A DNA stretch of 64,000 nucleotides, taken from the NCBI RefSeq assembly GCF_900094625.1, contig NZ_FMAJ01000019.1:1-64000 (forward strand), read 5' to 3'. Position 1 is the stretch's first letter. Every line of letters begins with the position of its first letter. The stretch comes from Rhizobium aethiopicum (GTDB taxonomy: Bacteria > Pseudomonadota > Alphaproteobacteria > Rhizobiales > Rhizobiaceae). The position numbers were made by a program, and so were the translations under genes. Of the stretch, positions 1-7,757 are shown one piece after another. The notes below the pieces were generated by a model. It saw only the letters and a program-made list of their open reading frames with translations. It was not told the DNA's origin and searched no databases.

Positions 1-1
1 C

Positions 2-348
2 GCACAATGGCGCAGTGTCGCCGATCAAATCAGGCCGAAAGTGCCGAAGCTTGCCACCATCATGGACGACGCTGAAGAGGAAGTGTTCGCCTACATGACC
101 TTCCCGAAAGAGCACCGGGAAAGCTGCACTCGACGAATCCAATTGAGCGTCTCAACGGCGAAATCAAGCGACGCACCGAGGTCGTCGGCATCTTTCCGAA
201 CGACGAAGCCATCGTCCGTCTCGTCGGCGCACTGCTGCTCGAACAGAATGATGAATGGGCCGTTCAACGCGCCAGGTATATGACGCTTGAGACCATGGCC
301 CAAATGAGCGATGAGCCCCAAATCAGCCTGCCCGCTGTGGCACGCTGA
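2..348 (+). pseudogene. IS256-family transposase, C-terminal remnant
   Basis: This is the C-terminal part of a mutator/IS256-type DDE transposase, cut by the window edge at its 5' side. The frame starting at base 2 reads through FAYMTFPKEHR. The reading then continues one base out of frame with HSTNPIERLNGEIKRRTEV, VVGIFPNDEAIVRLVGALL and LLEQNDEWAVQRARYMTLE, and stops at 346-348. These blocks are hallmark sequences of the family. One A appears to be missing near 123 (GAAAGCTG where GAAAAGCTG would keep the frame), so the copy cannot make a full protein. The right end of the element probably lies near 390-420, but the inverted repeat cannot be confirmed because the left end is outside the window. 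Confidence 0.85.
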
Positions 349-791
349 TATCCCCTCCGACCCGACCTCGGAAAGCACGGCAATCAGCCGTCAGCTACCC
401 CACCTCCCGGGACACGATCGTATCACCTTGTATTCCGGACTAAACTTATGCCGACAGCGTTGCGATAGAGGGCATTCGGAACCAGCATGCGGCTATTCCG
501 GAAGGTCGGCACTCGCATGACGTCATCTGACCGACATCGTGGGGTTATTCGACAAAAATTGCGAAATGTCCTTGATCCAGTTTCCGCTGTTAGATCTCGT
601 TGTCGCCGGCAGTCCTTTCTCTATCATATTTGCTGGAGCGTGCCGCAAGTCCGACAAGAGCTGCGCCTAGGCCAACAGCTCTGTGCTGTCATTGACGGGT
701 TAGGAACACGTCAATGATCAACGAGGCTGGAGCCTTATACCCCGGTGTTCCTGCCTCAAATGTAAGGGCATGACGAGTGCCGCCCTTTCCT
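349..791. other. Intergenic stretch, end of the IS remnant and a small inverted repeat
   Basis: No convincing gene is visible. The first 70 bases are probably the non-coding right end of the IS256 element. An inverted repeat ATTGACG (691-697) and CGTCAAT (709-715) with an 11-base loop lies downstream of the leftward dehydrogenase gene. It may be a weak transcript end or a protein-binding site, and it lacks a clear T-tract. Short open frames here have no recognisable content. Confidence 0.4.
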
Positions 792-1559
792 TCACTTGAC
801 CAGGTGGTTTCCGATCGAGGAGCCGCCATCGACCGTCAGAATGCTACCGGTCGCGAACCTCGAACGATCGGACGCAAGAAAAAGCATTGCTTCAGCAATC
901 TCTTCAGCTGTCCCCATCCGATCCATGACGGCACGGGCGTTGAAATCGCTGCGAAGCTTCGCGGGGTCCTTCGCTTCGGCGAAGATTTTCGTGAAGTAAG
1001 GAGAGTCGATTGTCCCTGGAGCGACCGCGTTGACACGAATTCCCTCTTTCGCATGATCCATGGCCATCGCGCGCGTCAGCGAAGATATTGCTCCTTTCGA
1101 TGCTACGTAGGCAGTCCTGTCCGCGATTGCTGAGGTTGCGGTGTAGGAAGTCGTATTGATGATCGAACCTCCGCCGTTCCGTCGCATAACAGGAATGACG
1201 TACTTTGAGCAAAGGAAGATCCCTTTGACGTTTACGGACATAATCCGGTCCCAAGTTTCTTCAGGAATGGTCACCACATTCCCCGTCGTTCCGAACCCGG
1301 CATTATTGACGAGCACGTCGACCCGGCCCCACTTTGCGGTCGTCTTCTCAACCATGCTTTCCGCGTCCTTGGCGGACGAGACGTCGACGCGAACACCGAA
1401 AGCCTTCGAGCCGATCTCGTTCGCCACACGAACCGCGGCGTCTTCATTGACATCAGCAACAACCACATAGGCGCCGTTCTTTGCGAAAAGCTCGGCGGTC
1501 GCACGACCAATGCCGCTGCCGCCCCCTGTGACGATACAAACCCTTTGATTCAAATCCAT
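792..1559 (-). CDS. SDR-family NAD(P)-dependent oxidoreductase
   Basis: A short-chain dehydrogenase of 255 residues, the usual size for classical SDRs, expected to oxidise an alcohol or reduce a ketone in the cytosol. The sequence shows the cofactor motif TGGGSGIG near residue 11, the NNAG motif near 85, a catalytic Ser in the TTSYT region, the YVASKGA active-site YxxxK, and a C-terminal VDGG. The start is placed at the ATG preceded by GAGGAG rather than at an upstream ATG with no ribosome site. The gene is divergent from the flavin reductase gene and shares an operator region with it, so it probably belongs to the same pathway. The substrate is unknown; the family is too broad to name one. 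Confidence 0.9.
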   Translation of the reverse strand: MDLNQRVCIVTGGGSGIGRATAELFAKNGAYVVVADVNEDAAVRVANEIGSKAFGVRVDVSSAKDAESMVEKTTAKWGRVDVLVNNAGFGTTGNVVTIPEETWDRIMSVNVKGIFLCSKYVIPVMRRNGGGSIINTTSYTATSAIADRTAYVASKGAISSLTRAMAMDHAKEGIRVNAVAPGTIDSPYFTKIFAEAKDPAKLRSDFNARAVMDRMGTAEEIAEAMLFLASDRSRFATGSILTVDGGSSIGNHLVK

Positions 1560-1587
1560 CGACCATCTCCTCATTTTTGGGTGCCTT

Positions 1588-1660
1588 AGAAGACATTTTA
1601 GCAGACAATCTGTCAATTGTGAAAATCCAGTTGACAGATTGTCTGCTGATCTGTTTATCT
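1588..1660. promoter_or_regulatory. Divergent promoter region with a perfect 17-bp inverted operator pair
   Basis: AGCAGACAATCTGTCAA at 1600-1616 and its exact reverse complement at 1631-1647 are separated by 14 bases. The right arm begins with TTGACA (-35, 1631-1636), followed after 17 bases by TTTATC (-10, 1654-1659) for the rightward flavin reductase operon. The left arm gives a TTGACA -35 for the leftward SDR gene, with a poor -10. A protein bound to both arms would cover both promoters. Related single copies occur at 10419-10447, 11407-11435 and 11500-11528, with a weaker one at 7181-7209. Confidence 0.75.
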
Positions 1661-1693
1661 AGGCTCGATCGAATTTGGCCGTGGGAGGACAAT

Positions 1694-2203
1694 ATGGCCG
1701 ATACCAGCACTGAGGCGCAGTTGGCTTTTAAGGCAGCTATGCGTCGGTTCACATCAACCATCTGCTTGATCACGACCGAACTCAACGGGGTCCGTCATGG
1801 CATGGCCGCCACCGCGGTCCAGTCGGTTACCGCGGACCCACCAACTGTTCTTGTCTGCATCAACCAATCGGCTTCGGTGAATCAGCCTTTGAAGATCTCC
1901 GGGAAGTTCGCCGTGAACATGCTGCATCTTTCACATGCCGATCTTGTGCCGCTGTTCAGTGGGCAATTGAAGGGTGAAGAGCGCTTTCATTACGGCGAGT
2001 GGCTGTCTCTCGACGGCATGCCGGTCCTGTCCGATGCGCAGGCGGCGTTTGTCTGCAAGCTAAAAGATGTCGTTCACGTTGGAACGCATGATGTTGTGCT
2101 CGGAGAAGTGCTCGAAGCACGGTTCATCGAGTCAATCGCGCCGCTTCTCTACGAAAACGGTCAACTCGTCAGGTCGTCGTCCATCAGTGGATCGGCCGCA
2201 TAG
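1694..2203 (+). CDS. RutF-like flavin reductase
   Basis: A 169-residue flavin reductase of the HpaC/RutF type, which uses NAD(P)H to make reduced FMN for a partner monooxygenase. Typical features are FKAAMRRFTSTICLITT at the N-terminus, ATAVQSVTADPPTVLVCIN, SGKFAVNMLH, and the GTHDVVLGEV block near the C-terminus, all with clear parallels in RutF. The ATG at 1694 has the ribosome site GGGAGGA, and the predicted promoter start lies downstream of the alternative upstream start codon, which supports this choice. It is first in an operon with a CMD-family protein and a RutA-like monooxygenase, and is the obvious electron supplier for that enzyme. The exact flavin and nucleotide preference cannot be read from sequence. 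Confidence 0.88.
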   Translation: MADTSTEAQLAFKAAMRRFTSTICLITTELNGVRHGMAATAVQSVTADPPTVLVCINQSASVNQPLKISGKFAVNMLHLSHADLVPLFSGQLKGEERFHYGEWLSLDGMPVLSDAQAAFVCKLKDVVHVGTHDVVLGEVLEARFIESIAPLLYENGQLVRSSSISGSAA

Positions 2204-2266
2204 TAGGTGGCTTTAACCACCAATCACATCACTCATCGAAAGCCCAAGGGCGGCAAGGAGAAAAGC

Positions 2267-2683
2267 GTGAGCAATATGGCACCCGCAAGAGAAATTCATG
2301 GACGTGAAGTCACAGAGCGCTTTGAGCGCGGACTAAAGACCCGGCGCGAAGTCTTGGGGGGGGCCTATGTTGATGCGTCGGTCAGCAAAGCCACCGACTT
2401 CAATTGGCCGATGCAAACCCTCGTCACGGAATACTGCTGGGACGCGATTTGGAATCGGCCGGGCCTGGAGCGCAAGCAGCGCAGCATCCTCAATCTCGGG
2501 ATGATTTCGGCCCTCAATCGTCCGCATGAGCTGAAACTGCATGTTCGCGGAGCAATCAACAACGGTCTTACCAAAGAGGAAATTCGGGAGGTTTTCCTCC
2601 AGGTTTCGATTTACTGCGGTGTTCCTGCGGCCATCGACAGCTTCCGCGTGGCAGCGGAAGTTTTCGACGAGATGGGCATCTAG
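2267..2683 (+). CDS. Carboxymuconolactone decarboxylase family protein
   Basis: A 138-residue protein of the CMD/AhpD-like helical family. Recognisable segments are GLKTRREVLGGAYVDAS, FNWPMQTLVTEYCWDAIW, LERKQRSILNLGMISALNR, LKLHVRGAINNGLTKEEIR and VFLQVSIYCGVPAAIDSF, which follow the order seen in 4-carboxymuconolactone decarboxylases. The AhpD CxxC pair is absent, so a decarboxylase or isomerase-like role is likelier than a peroxidase role. The GTG at 2267 is chosen because AAGGAG lies six bases upstream; a longer frame from 2207 has no such site. It lies between the flavin reductase and the monooxygenase, so it probably acts on the oxidation product. The reaction is inferred, not shown. 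Confidence 0.85.
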   Translation: MSNMAPAREIHGREVTERFERGLKTRREVLGGAYVDASVSKATDFNWPMQTLVTEYCWDAIWNRPGLERKQRSILNLGMISALNRPHELKLHVRGAINNGLTKEEIREVFLQVSIYCGVPAAIDSFRVAAEVFDEMGI

Positions 2684-2743
2684 TTATTCAACGCATTTGA
2701 GTGGGCTGAGCATCATCCGTTGCCAGCCCGAGGAGGGACTACA

Positions 2744-3865
2744 GTGACCGCACAAGACGATTTCCGCGCTGCCGGAAACCCAATGTTCAATGATAACAAG
2801 CTCAAGCTCGGCGTATTTGGCACGAATTGCTCGAATGCATGCGCGATTACGCTCGCTGAGACAACGTTCGAACCTACCTTCGACCACAACGTCGAGATTG
2901 CAAAGAAGCTTGAGGCAGCCGGTTGGGAATGCATGGTGCCGATTGCACGCTGGCGTGGTTTTGGCGGTCCTTCAAACTTCAATGGCGTGAACATGGATAC
3001 GTTCACCTGGGCGGCCGCTCTCGCGGCGGTCACCACGAAGCTCCAGTTCTTCTCAACGACTCACATTCCGACGCTAAACCCGATTGTTGCAACCAAGATG
3101 GCGACAACAATCGATCACATCTCGAAGGGTCGATACGGCCTCAATCTCGTTACCGGCTGGTTCACTCCCGAAATGGAAATGTTCGGAGTTCCTATGATGG
3201 AGCACGACACCCGCTATGAATACGCCACTGAATGGATGGATATCGTCGAGACGCTCTGGAAACGCAATGGCGTTACCTTCGAAGGCGAGTTCCTCAAAGT
3301 CAAAGACGCCTTCAGTGAACCCAAACCCTACAACAAGGCGGGTCGCCCGCTCCTGATCTGCGCCGGCGCCTCGGGCAAGGGACTGCATTTCACCGCCAAG
3401 TTCTGCGACTTCAACTTCGGCTTCATGCAAGACATGGAATCGGGCGCTGCCTGGGTCAAAAAGGTGAAGGACCTGGCGCGTACTGAATATAACCGTGATC
3501 TTGGCACATTCACAGCTTGCCCCGTTATCGTTCGCGAAACGGAGAAGGAAGCAAAGGAATACTACGACTACTACGTCAACCAGAAGGGTGACTGGGAGGC
3601 ATGCGAGAACATCTGTGAAGTTCTGCAGGTGCAATCTCAAAACCATTCTGCCGAAATGTATCAAAAATTCAAGGAACGCTTCGTCGCTGGCTGGGGTGGA
3701 TACCCGATCGTCGGCAATCCAGAACAAGTCGCCGACAAGCTCGTGGATCTCAGCAATACAGGCGTCAACGGCGCCTTGCTGACAATGGTCGATTACAACG
3801 AGGAACTTCCCTTCTTTAACGACCGTGTCATGCCGCTGCTCAAGCAAGCCGGTCTGCGCAACTGA
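2744..3865 (+). CDS. RutA-like flavin-dependent monooxygenase (LLM family)
   Basis: A 373-residue luciferase-like monooxygenase that should use reduced FMN and oxygen. It resembles RutA, the pyrimidine ring-opening enzyme, more than SsuD: it has a WRGFGGPSNFNG stretch matching the RutA RGFGG region, AALAAVTTKLQ, ATTIDHISKGRYGLNLVTGW, LLICAGASGKGLHF, FCDFNFGF, and a C-terminal GVNGALLTMVDY. RutA and its relatives DszA and HcbA1 are known for flavin-N5-oxygen adducts. The GTG start follows GGAGG. The partner reductase is two genes upstream. No other rut genes (rutB, C, D, G) are present, so uracil is an unlikely substrate; the CUT2 importer nearby suggests an imported polar compound. The substrate is unknown. 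Confidence 0.85.
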   Translation: MTAQDDFRAAGNPMFNDNKLKLGVFGTNCSNACAITLAETTFEPTFDHNVEIAKKLEAAGWECMVPIARWRGFGGPSNFNGVNMDTFTWAAALAAVTTKLQFFSTTHIPTLNPIVATKMATTIDHISKGRYGLNLVTGWFTPEMEMFGVPMMEHDTRYEYATEWMDIVETLWKRNGVTFEGEFLKVKDAFSEPKPYNKAGRPLLICAGASGKGLHFTAKFCDFNFGFMQDMESGAAWVKKVKDLARTEYNRDLGTFTACPVIVRETEKEAKEYYDYYVNQKGDWEACENICEVLQVQSQNHSAEMYQKFKERFVAGWGGYPIVGNPEQVADKLVDLSNTGVNGALLTMVDYNEELPFFNDRVMPLLKQAGLRN

Positions 3866-3875
3866 ACCAGTCCTC

Positions 3876-3928
3876 GGGACGGCGATTGCCGTCCCGACAC
3901 GAACTCTGCCAGATTCTGGCAGGATTTT
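3876..3928 (+). terminator. Tandem hairpins after the monooxygenase gene
   Basis: GGGACGGC/GCCGTCCC (3876-3883 and 3888-3895) is followed by CTGCCAG/CTGGCAG (3906-3912 and 3916-3922) and then GATTTT. The second hairpin with its short T-run could act as a partial terminator before the binding-protein gene, reducing or separating its expression. Confidence 0.5.
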
Positions 3929-3988
3929 CGCGGCTGGCGGCCAAAGGGGCCGGCGGTTGAGCGGAACCACAAGGGGAGGAGGCCCTGA

Positions 3989-5158
3989 ATGCTGAAGAAA
4001 ATCGTTGCAGCGCTTTTTACGCTGTCGAGCCTTTATCACATGAACGGCGTGGCGAAGGCTGACGGCCTCGATTCGTTGCCGCCGGACCAAAAGGCGCTTT
4101 ACGAGAATATCGATCCCGCCATTCCGCTCGGGGGGACGGTGTACAAAGATTTTGTTCCAAAACGTCCACCGCCGTGGAAAATTGGTTATGCATCCACATA
4201 TGCCGGTAATACCTGGCGCGCGAACATCCTGGACGAATTCACCAACGTATTGCTTCCGAAATATAAGGAAGCAGGCCTAGTCTCCGATCTTATCGTCACG
4301 CAGTCTGACCTCAAAGACGCTGTCCAAATCCAGCAGATGCGGCAGATGGTTGACGACGGTGTTGATGCGATCGTCATTTGCTGCTCGAACATTACCGCAC
4401 TTAACAAGACCATAGAGTATGCTCATTCGAAAGGCGTGCCAGTCTTCTCAGTCTCGGGCTATGTCACATCACCCTACGCAATCAATGCCACAGAGAATAA
4501 CACCGACGGTGGCTACAAGGCTGCTGAATGGCTTGCCAAGGAAATCGGTGAAAAAGGCAACGTCCTGATGGTATCGGGCATCCCCGGTTTCGCATCATCG
4601 GACAGCTTCGACATCGGCGCGAAGAACGCGTTCGATAAATTCCCCGGTATCAAAATTGTAGGCACGATAGCTGGCAAATGGACCGACCAGGTCGCCCAGG
4701 TTGAGGTTCAGAAGTTTCTTGCCACCAATCTTGCTGAGGTTAATGGCATTCTCGTTCAGTCCGCTTCAGAAAACGGTGTCGTGAACGCAGTACAGCAATC
4801 CGGCCGCGACATGATGCCTATCGTGCTCGGGGGTGAGGCTTCCGCAGCCTGCTACTGGCGTAAGAACCCTGATTTCATAAGCAAGAGCTTCCATTTCTGG
4901 CCGCCGCGGTCTGATGCCCGCCTTGTGTGGGACGTCATGATGCGAACGCTCGAAGGCCAGGGACCAAAGATCCAGTCGATTCTTCGTCCTGCGCTTCCTT
5001 ACACCATTGATGACGTGAAGGAAGTGCTGAAGGAAGATTGCGATCCCAATTCTACGGATTGGATCGAGCCGAAGAACAACGGCTGGTGGCCTGCAGACGT
5101 CGCTGCAAACTACTTCGAACGTCCTGAAGATCCGTTAGCTTGGCGGCCGAAGAAGTAA
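3989..5158 (+). CDS. Periplasmic substrate-binding protein (sugar-type, Peripla_BP_4)
   Basis: A 389-residue type I periplasmic binding protein related to ribose/xylose-type receptors. The N-terminus (MLKKIVAALFTLSSLYH... ending ADG) is a plausible Sec signal. Family-like segments are PPWKIGYASTYAGNTWRA, QMRQMVDDGVDAIVICC (near residues 108-125), GNVLMVSGIPG and a late NGILVQSASENG. The start ATG is preceded by AGGGGAGGA. No permease or ATPase gene sits next to it; the complete CUT2 importer is 7.6 kb downstream, so it may be a second receptor for that importer or feed a sensor. It follows the monooxygenase gene after tandem hairpins, suggesting lowered or separate expression. The ligand is unknown. 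Confidence 0.85.
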   Translation: MLKKIVAALFTLSSLYHMNGVAKADGLDSLPPDQKALYENIDPAIPLGGTVYKDFVPKRPPPWKIGYASTYAGNTWRANILDEFTNVLLPKYKEAGLVSDLIVTQSDLKDAVQIQQMRQMVDDGVDAIVICCSNITALNKTIEYAHSKGVPVFSVSGYVTSPYAINATENNTDGGYKAAEWLAKEIGEKGNVLMVSGIPGFASSDSFDIGAKNAFDKFPGIKIVGTIAGKWTDQVAQVEVQKFLATNLAEVNGILVQSASENGVVNAVQQSGRDMMPIVLGGEASAACYWRKNPDFISKSFHFWPPRSDARLVWDVMMRTLEGQGPKIQSILRPALPYTIDDVKEVLKEDCDPNSTDWIEPKNNGWWPADVAANYFERPEDPLAWRPKK

Positions 5159-5187
5159 TGAATGTTCTCCGGAAGGAGACCTCCCAG

Positions 5188-5222
5188 CCTCCCGCGTCGG
5201 TTTCTATAATCGGCGCGGGAGG
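5188..5222. terminator. GC-rich hairpin between the binding protein and aminotransferase genes
   Basis: CCTCCCGCG (5188-5196) pairs with CGCGGGAGG (5214-5222). There is no T-tract. The loop holds TATAAT at 5205-5210, a perfect -10 hexamer without an obvious -35, so the site may terminate, start, or simply punctuate transcription. Confidence 0.35.
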
Positions 5223-5247
5223 TATCTGCGATTTGATTGGAAATAGT

Positions 5248-6453
5248 GTGCTGGACTTTCACAGAATTCAACGTTTGCCGCCTTATGTTTTCGAACAGGT
5301 CAACCGTTTGAAAGCAAGCGCGCGAGCGGGCGGCGCCGATATCATTGATCTCGGCATGGGAAACCCCGACCTTCCGACTCCCCAATCGATCGTCGACAAG
5401 CTGTGCGAGGTCGTGCAGGATCCGCGCACCCACCGTTATTCCTCCTCCAAGGGCATTCCGGGGCTGCGCCGCGCCCAGGCCGCCTATTATGCCCGCCGCT
5501 TCGGCGTCAAGCTCAACCCGGATACCCAGGTGGTTGCCACCTTGGGCTCCAAGGAAGGCTTCGCCAACATGGCGCAGGCGATCACCGCGCCCGGCGACGT
5601 GATCCTCTGCCCGAACCCGACCTATCCGATCCACGCCTTCGGTTTCCTGATGGCGGGCGGCGTGATCCGCTCGATGTCGGTTGAGCCGGATGAGAGCTTT
5701 TTCCCGCCGCTGGAGCGGGCGGTCCGACATTCGATCCCGAAGCCGTTGGCGCTGATCCTCAACTACCCCTCGAACCCGACGGCCCTCGTCGCGACGCTCG
5801 ATTTCTATAAGGACGTCGTCGCCTTCGCCAAGAAGCATGACATCATCGTGCTTTCCGACCTTGCCTATTCCGAGATCTACTTCGACGGCGCTCCGCCGCC
5901 ATCGGTTCTCGAAGTGCCTGGTGCAATGGATGTGACCGTCGAATTCACCTCGATGTCGAAGACCTTTTCCATGCCCGGCTGGCGCATGGGCTTTGCCGTC
6001 GGCAACGAGCGGCTGATCGCGGCGCTCACCCGCGTCAAGTCCTATCTCGACTACGGCGCCTTCACGCCGATCCAGGTGGCCGCGACCCATGCGCTGAACG
6101 GCGACGGTTCCGACATTGCGGAGGTTCGCAACGTCTACAAGCGTCGCCGCGACGTCATGGTCGAAAGCTTCGGCAAGGCCGGCTTCGACGTGCCGCCGCC
6201 GGCTGCCACCATGTTCGCCTGGGCGAAGATCCCCGAAAAGTTCCGTCATCTCGGTTCGCTGGAGTTTTCCAAGCTGCTGGTCGAGAAGGCCGACGTCGCC
6301 GTTGCACCGGGTATCGGCTTCGGCGAAATGGGCGACGACTACGTCCGTCTGGCGCTCGTCGAGAACGAACACCGCATCCGCCAGGCTGCGCGCAACATCA
6401 AACGCTGGCTTAGCGGCGACGAGAAATTTGAAATCAACGTAATGAATCAGTGA
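5248..6453 (+). CDS. PLP-dependent class I/II aminotransferase
   Basis: A fold-type I aminotransferase of 401 residues, transferring an amino group between an amino acid and a 2-oxo acid. Visible are LPPYVFEQVNRLKA, DIIDLGMGNPDLPTP, YSSSKGIPGLRRAQ, NYPSNPTA, SDLAYSEIYFDG and TSMSKTFSMPGWRMGFAVG with the PLP lysine in SMSKTF. It closely resembles the LL-diaminopimelate/AlaC-like aminotransferase that rhizobia carry on the chromosome. The GTG at 5248 is chosen because homologues begin just before FHRIQRLPP; the ribosome site is poor. Its GC-rich codon choice is unlike the flanking genes, which suggests recent capture from a core genome. It lies between a binding protein and a GFA protein, so a link to the regulon is possible but not shown. 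Confidence 0.88.
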   Translation: MLDFHRIQRLPPYVFEQVNRLKASARAGGADIIDLGMGNPDLPTPQSIVDKLCEVVQDPRTHRYSSSKGIPGLRRAQAAYYARRFGVKLNPDTQVVATLGSKEGFANMAQAITAPGDVILCPNPTYPIHAFGFLMAGGVIRSMSVEPDESFFPPLERAVRHSIPKPLALILNYPSNPTALVATLDFYKDVVAFAKKHDIIVLSDLAYSEIYFDGAPPPSVLEVPGAMDVTVEFTSMSKTFSMPGWRMGFAVGNERLIAALTRVKSYLDYGAFTPIQVAATHALNGDGSDIAEVRNVYKRRRDVMVESFGKAGFDVPPPAATMFAWAKIPEKFRHLGSLEFSKLLVEKADVAVAPGIGFGEMGDDYVRLALVENEHRIRQAARNIKRWLSGDEKFEINVMNQ

Positions 6454-6464
6454 AAGGATACCCG

Positions 6465-6863
6465 ATGCCAATCTTCGGATCATGCCAATGCAAAGCCGTT
6501 ACGTACCAGGTTCAGGAAATTGATGGACCCATGTGGAATTGCTTCTGTCAAACATGCCGGAAGTCCCACGCCGCTGATCACAATACCGCTGCGAAGGTGA
6601 AAAGCGAGCACTTCAAGATCCTTACAGGCCAAGATACGCTTCATAGCTTCGAATCGACGCCTGGAAAGCTGCGGTGGTTTTGTTCGGTATGTGGCTCGCA
6701 CGTTTATGCGGAGCGGCCGGCCAGCCCGGAGCTCAAAGTCGTTAGAGCCGGCACGTTCGATACCGATCCTGGAAGTGTGCCGATGTCAAACGTATGGGTA
6801 TCGCATGCGAAACCTTGGCTCGCCCATGATCCATCGAAGGCAAGCTCACCAGAGTTCCCGTAA
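6465..6863 (+). CDS. GFA family (glutathione-dependent formaldehyde-activating-like) protein
   Basis: A small 132-residue GFA/CENP-V-fold protein. The zinc-binding cysteines are visible in order: CQCKAV near residue 8, CFCQTCRKSHAADH near 28, and CSVCGSHVYAERP near 72. Family members bind zinc; a few react with glutathione-formaldehyde adducts, but most have no proven role, so formaldehyde chemistry is only a suggestion. The ATG at 6465 follows AAAGGA and begins 11 bases after the aminotransferase stop, so the two genes are probably cotranscribed. In a pathway built on a monooxygenase and alcohol dehydrogenases it could handle a reactive aldehyde. Confidence 0.8.
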   Translation: MPIFGSCQCKAVTYQVQEIDGPMWNCFCQTCRKSHAADHNTAAKVKSEHFKILTGQDTLHSFESTPGKLRWFCSVCGSHVYAERPASPELKVVRAGTFDTDPGSVPMSNVWVSHAKPWLAHDPSKASSPEFP

Positions 6864-7180
6864 GTGACCGGGATACTACCTGTCGTAACTGAGGTGGAGT
6901 CACGGCGACCGTATATCAAGCGGCAACGCCTCATTCCTGTCCAGGAGGTTCTAACGCAAACGTGCTGGGTCGGTAAAAGCGGCAGGGATTGGAGACAATA
7001 GGTTCGCTTGCACGGCGAGCCCACCCATTGAGAGAATAAAGTCGTACGAGACAGAAGACTTCTGCGAAGCAATCCAGCCTTCGAGGTTCGGAAATTACGG
7101 GTTGTGAGGGCTCAGGACACCGCAGGACTATTTTTGCCCCCACGGGTCCTCAACGACCTCCATTGCGGTGTGAGTGAAAA
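6864..7180. other. Intergenic stretch without a recognisable gene
   Basis: About 320 bases with no convincing coding signal. An open leftward frame across 6931-7143 gives a cysteine- and proline-rich peptide that I do not recognise. It could be a decayed fragment. No terminator with a T-tract was seen after the GFA gene. Confidence 0.35.
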
Positions 7181-7209
7181 TTGTAAGATTGTCTTATGCG
7201 AGAATGTTG
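7181..7209 (+). promoter_or_regulatory. Weak copy of the regulon promoter element before the FMN reductase
   Basis: TTGTAA (7181-7186), then GATTGTCT, with ATGTTG (7204-7209) at 17-base spacing. The GATTGTC core matches the other regulon promoters, but both hexamers are poorer. A transcript from this -10 would begin only about 7 bases before the ATG at 7223, which is unusual and lowers confidence. Confidence 0.45.
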
Positions 7210-7222
7210 GGAGTCCTGTGAC

Positions 7223-7741
7223 ATGAAAGTTGTTGTAATAACGGGGAATTTATCGCGCCCCTCGAAAACCCGGGCCGTAGCAGACTTCATGGTGGATCGG
7301 GTGCGCGCGTCCGGCAACGAAGCAAGCTGCTGGGACCTTGTCGACCTTCATCCGCACCTTGGGGCAACAGTGTTGCCCTCCAGCGCCGCTGAGATTGTTA
7401 AAGCGGCACTCAACGATATTTTGGCTAGTGACGTGCTAGTTGTTGGTAGTCCGGTCTACAAAGCATCTTACACTGGGTTGCTGAAGCATTTATTCGACCT
7501 TGTCGACATGAAAGCGCTTAAGGGCCGCTATGTGATCCCTTTTGCAACCGGTAAAGCATCGAGTCACAAGCCGCTCGTCGAAGCCTCGATGGAAGCCTTA
7601 TTCGACTTTTTCGAAGCGCAAATACATAGCCGTTTCATTTTCGCTCTCGATGAAGATTTTCAGAACGATGCTCTTTCTGAGAACCTGCGCGCGCTTGTCG
7701 ACAGAGAGCTCGATGCCGCGCGTCGCGCCGTCAGCCCATAA
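7223..7741 (+). CDS. NADPH-dependent FMN reductase (SsuE/MsuE-like)
   Basis: A 172-residue flavodoxin-fold reductase that would supply reduced FMN. The N-terminus MKVVVITGNLSRPSKTRAVA carries the FMN phosphate loop, and VVGSPVYKASYTGLLKHLFD near residues 73-92 is the second flavin-contact segment typical of SsuE/MsuE proteins. The ATG at 7223 is chosen over one at 7196 because the latter lies inside the predicted promoter spacer; homologues also start at this point. It is followed by ribBA after 16 bases, so one operon makes flavin precursors and reduces flavin. It is a second reductase besides the RutF-like one, which may mean two oxygenase steps or a backup supply. Confidence 0.85.
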   Translation: MKVVVITGNLSRPSKTRAVADFMVDRVRASGNEASCWDLVDLHPHLGATVLPSSAAEIVKAALNDILASDVLVVGSPVYKASYTGLLKHLFDLVDMKALKGRYVIPFATGKASSHKPLVEASMEALFDFFEAQIHSRFIFALDEDFQNDALSENLRALVDRELDAARRAVSP

Positions 7742-7757
7742 TAAGGAGGAGGATTCC

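Noticed and set aside
1694..3865. Annotating the flavin reductase and monooxygenase as a uracil-degrading rut operon
   Set aside because: rutB, rutC, rutD and the RutG transporter are missing and a CMD-family gene is present, so the substrate is probably not uracil.
3074..4090. A 338-residue leftward open frame over the monooxygenase
   Set aside because: Antisense to a clear LLM monooxygenase, with no ribosome site and low-complexity Val/Leu-rich content.
5110..6483. A 457-residue leftward open frame across the aminotransferase gene
   Set aside because: It is antisense to a gene with intact family motifs, and its Arg/Asp/Gly-rich composition is what a GC-rich codon pattern gives in the opposite frame.
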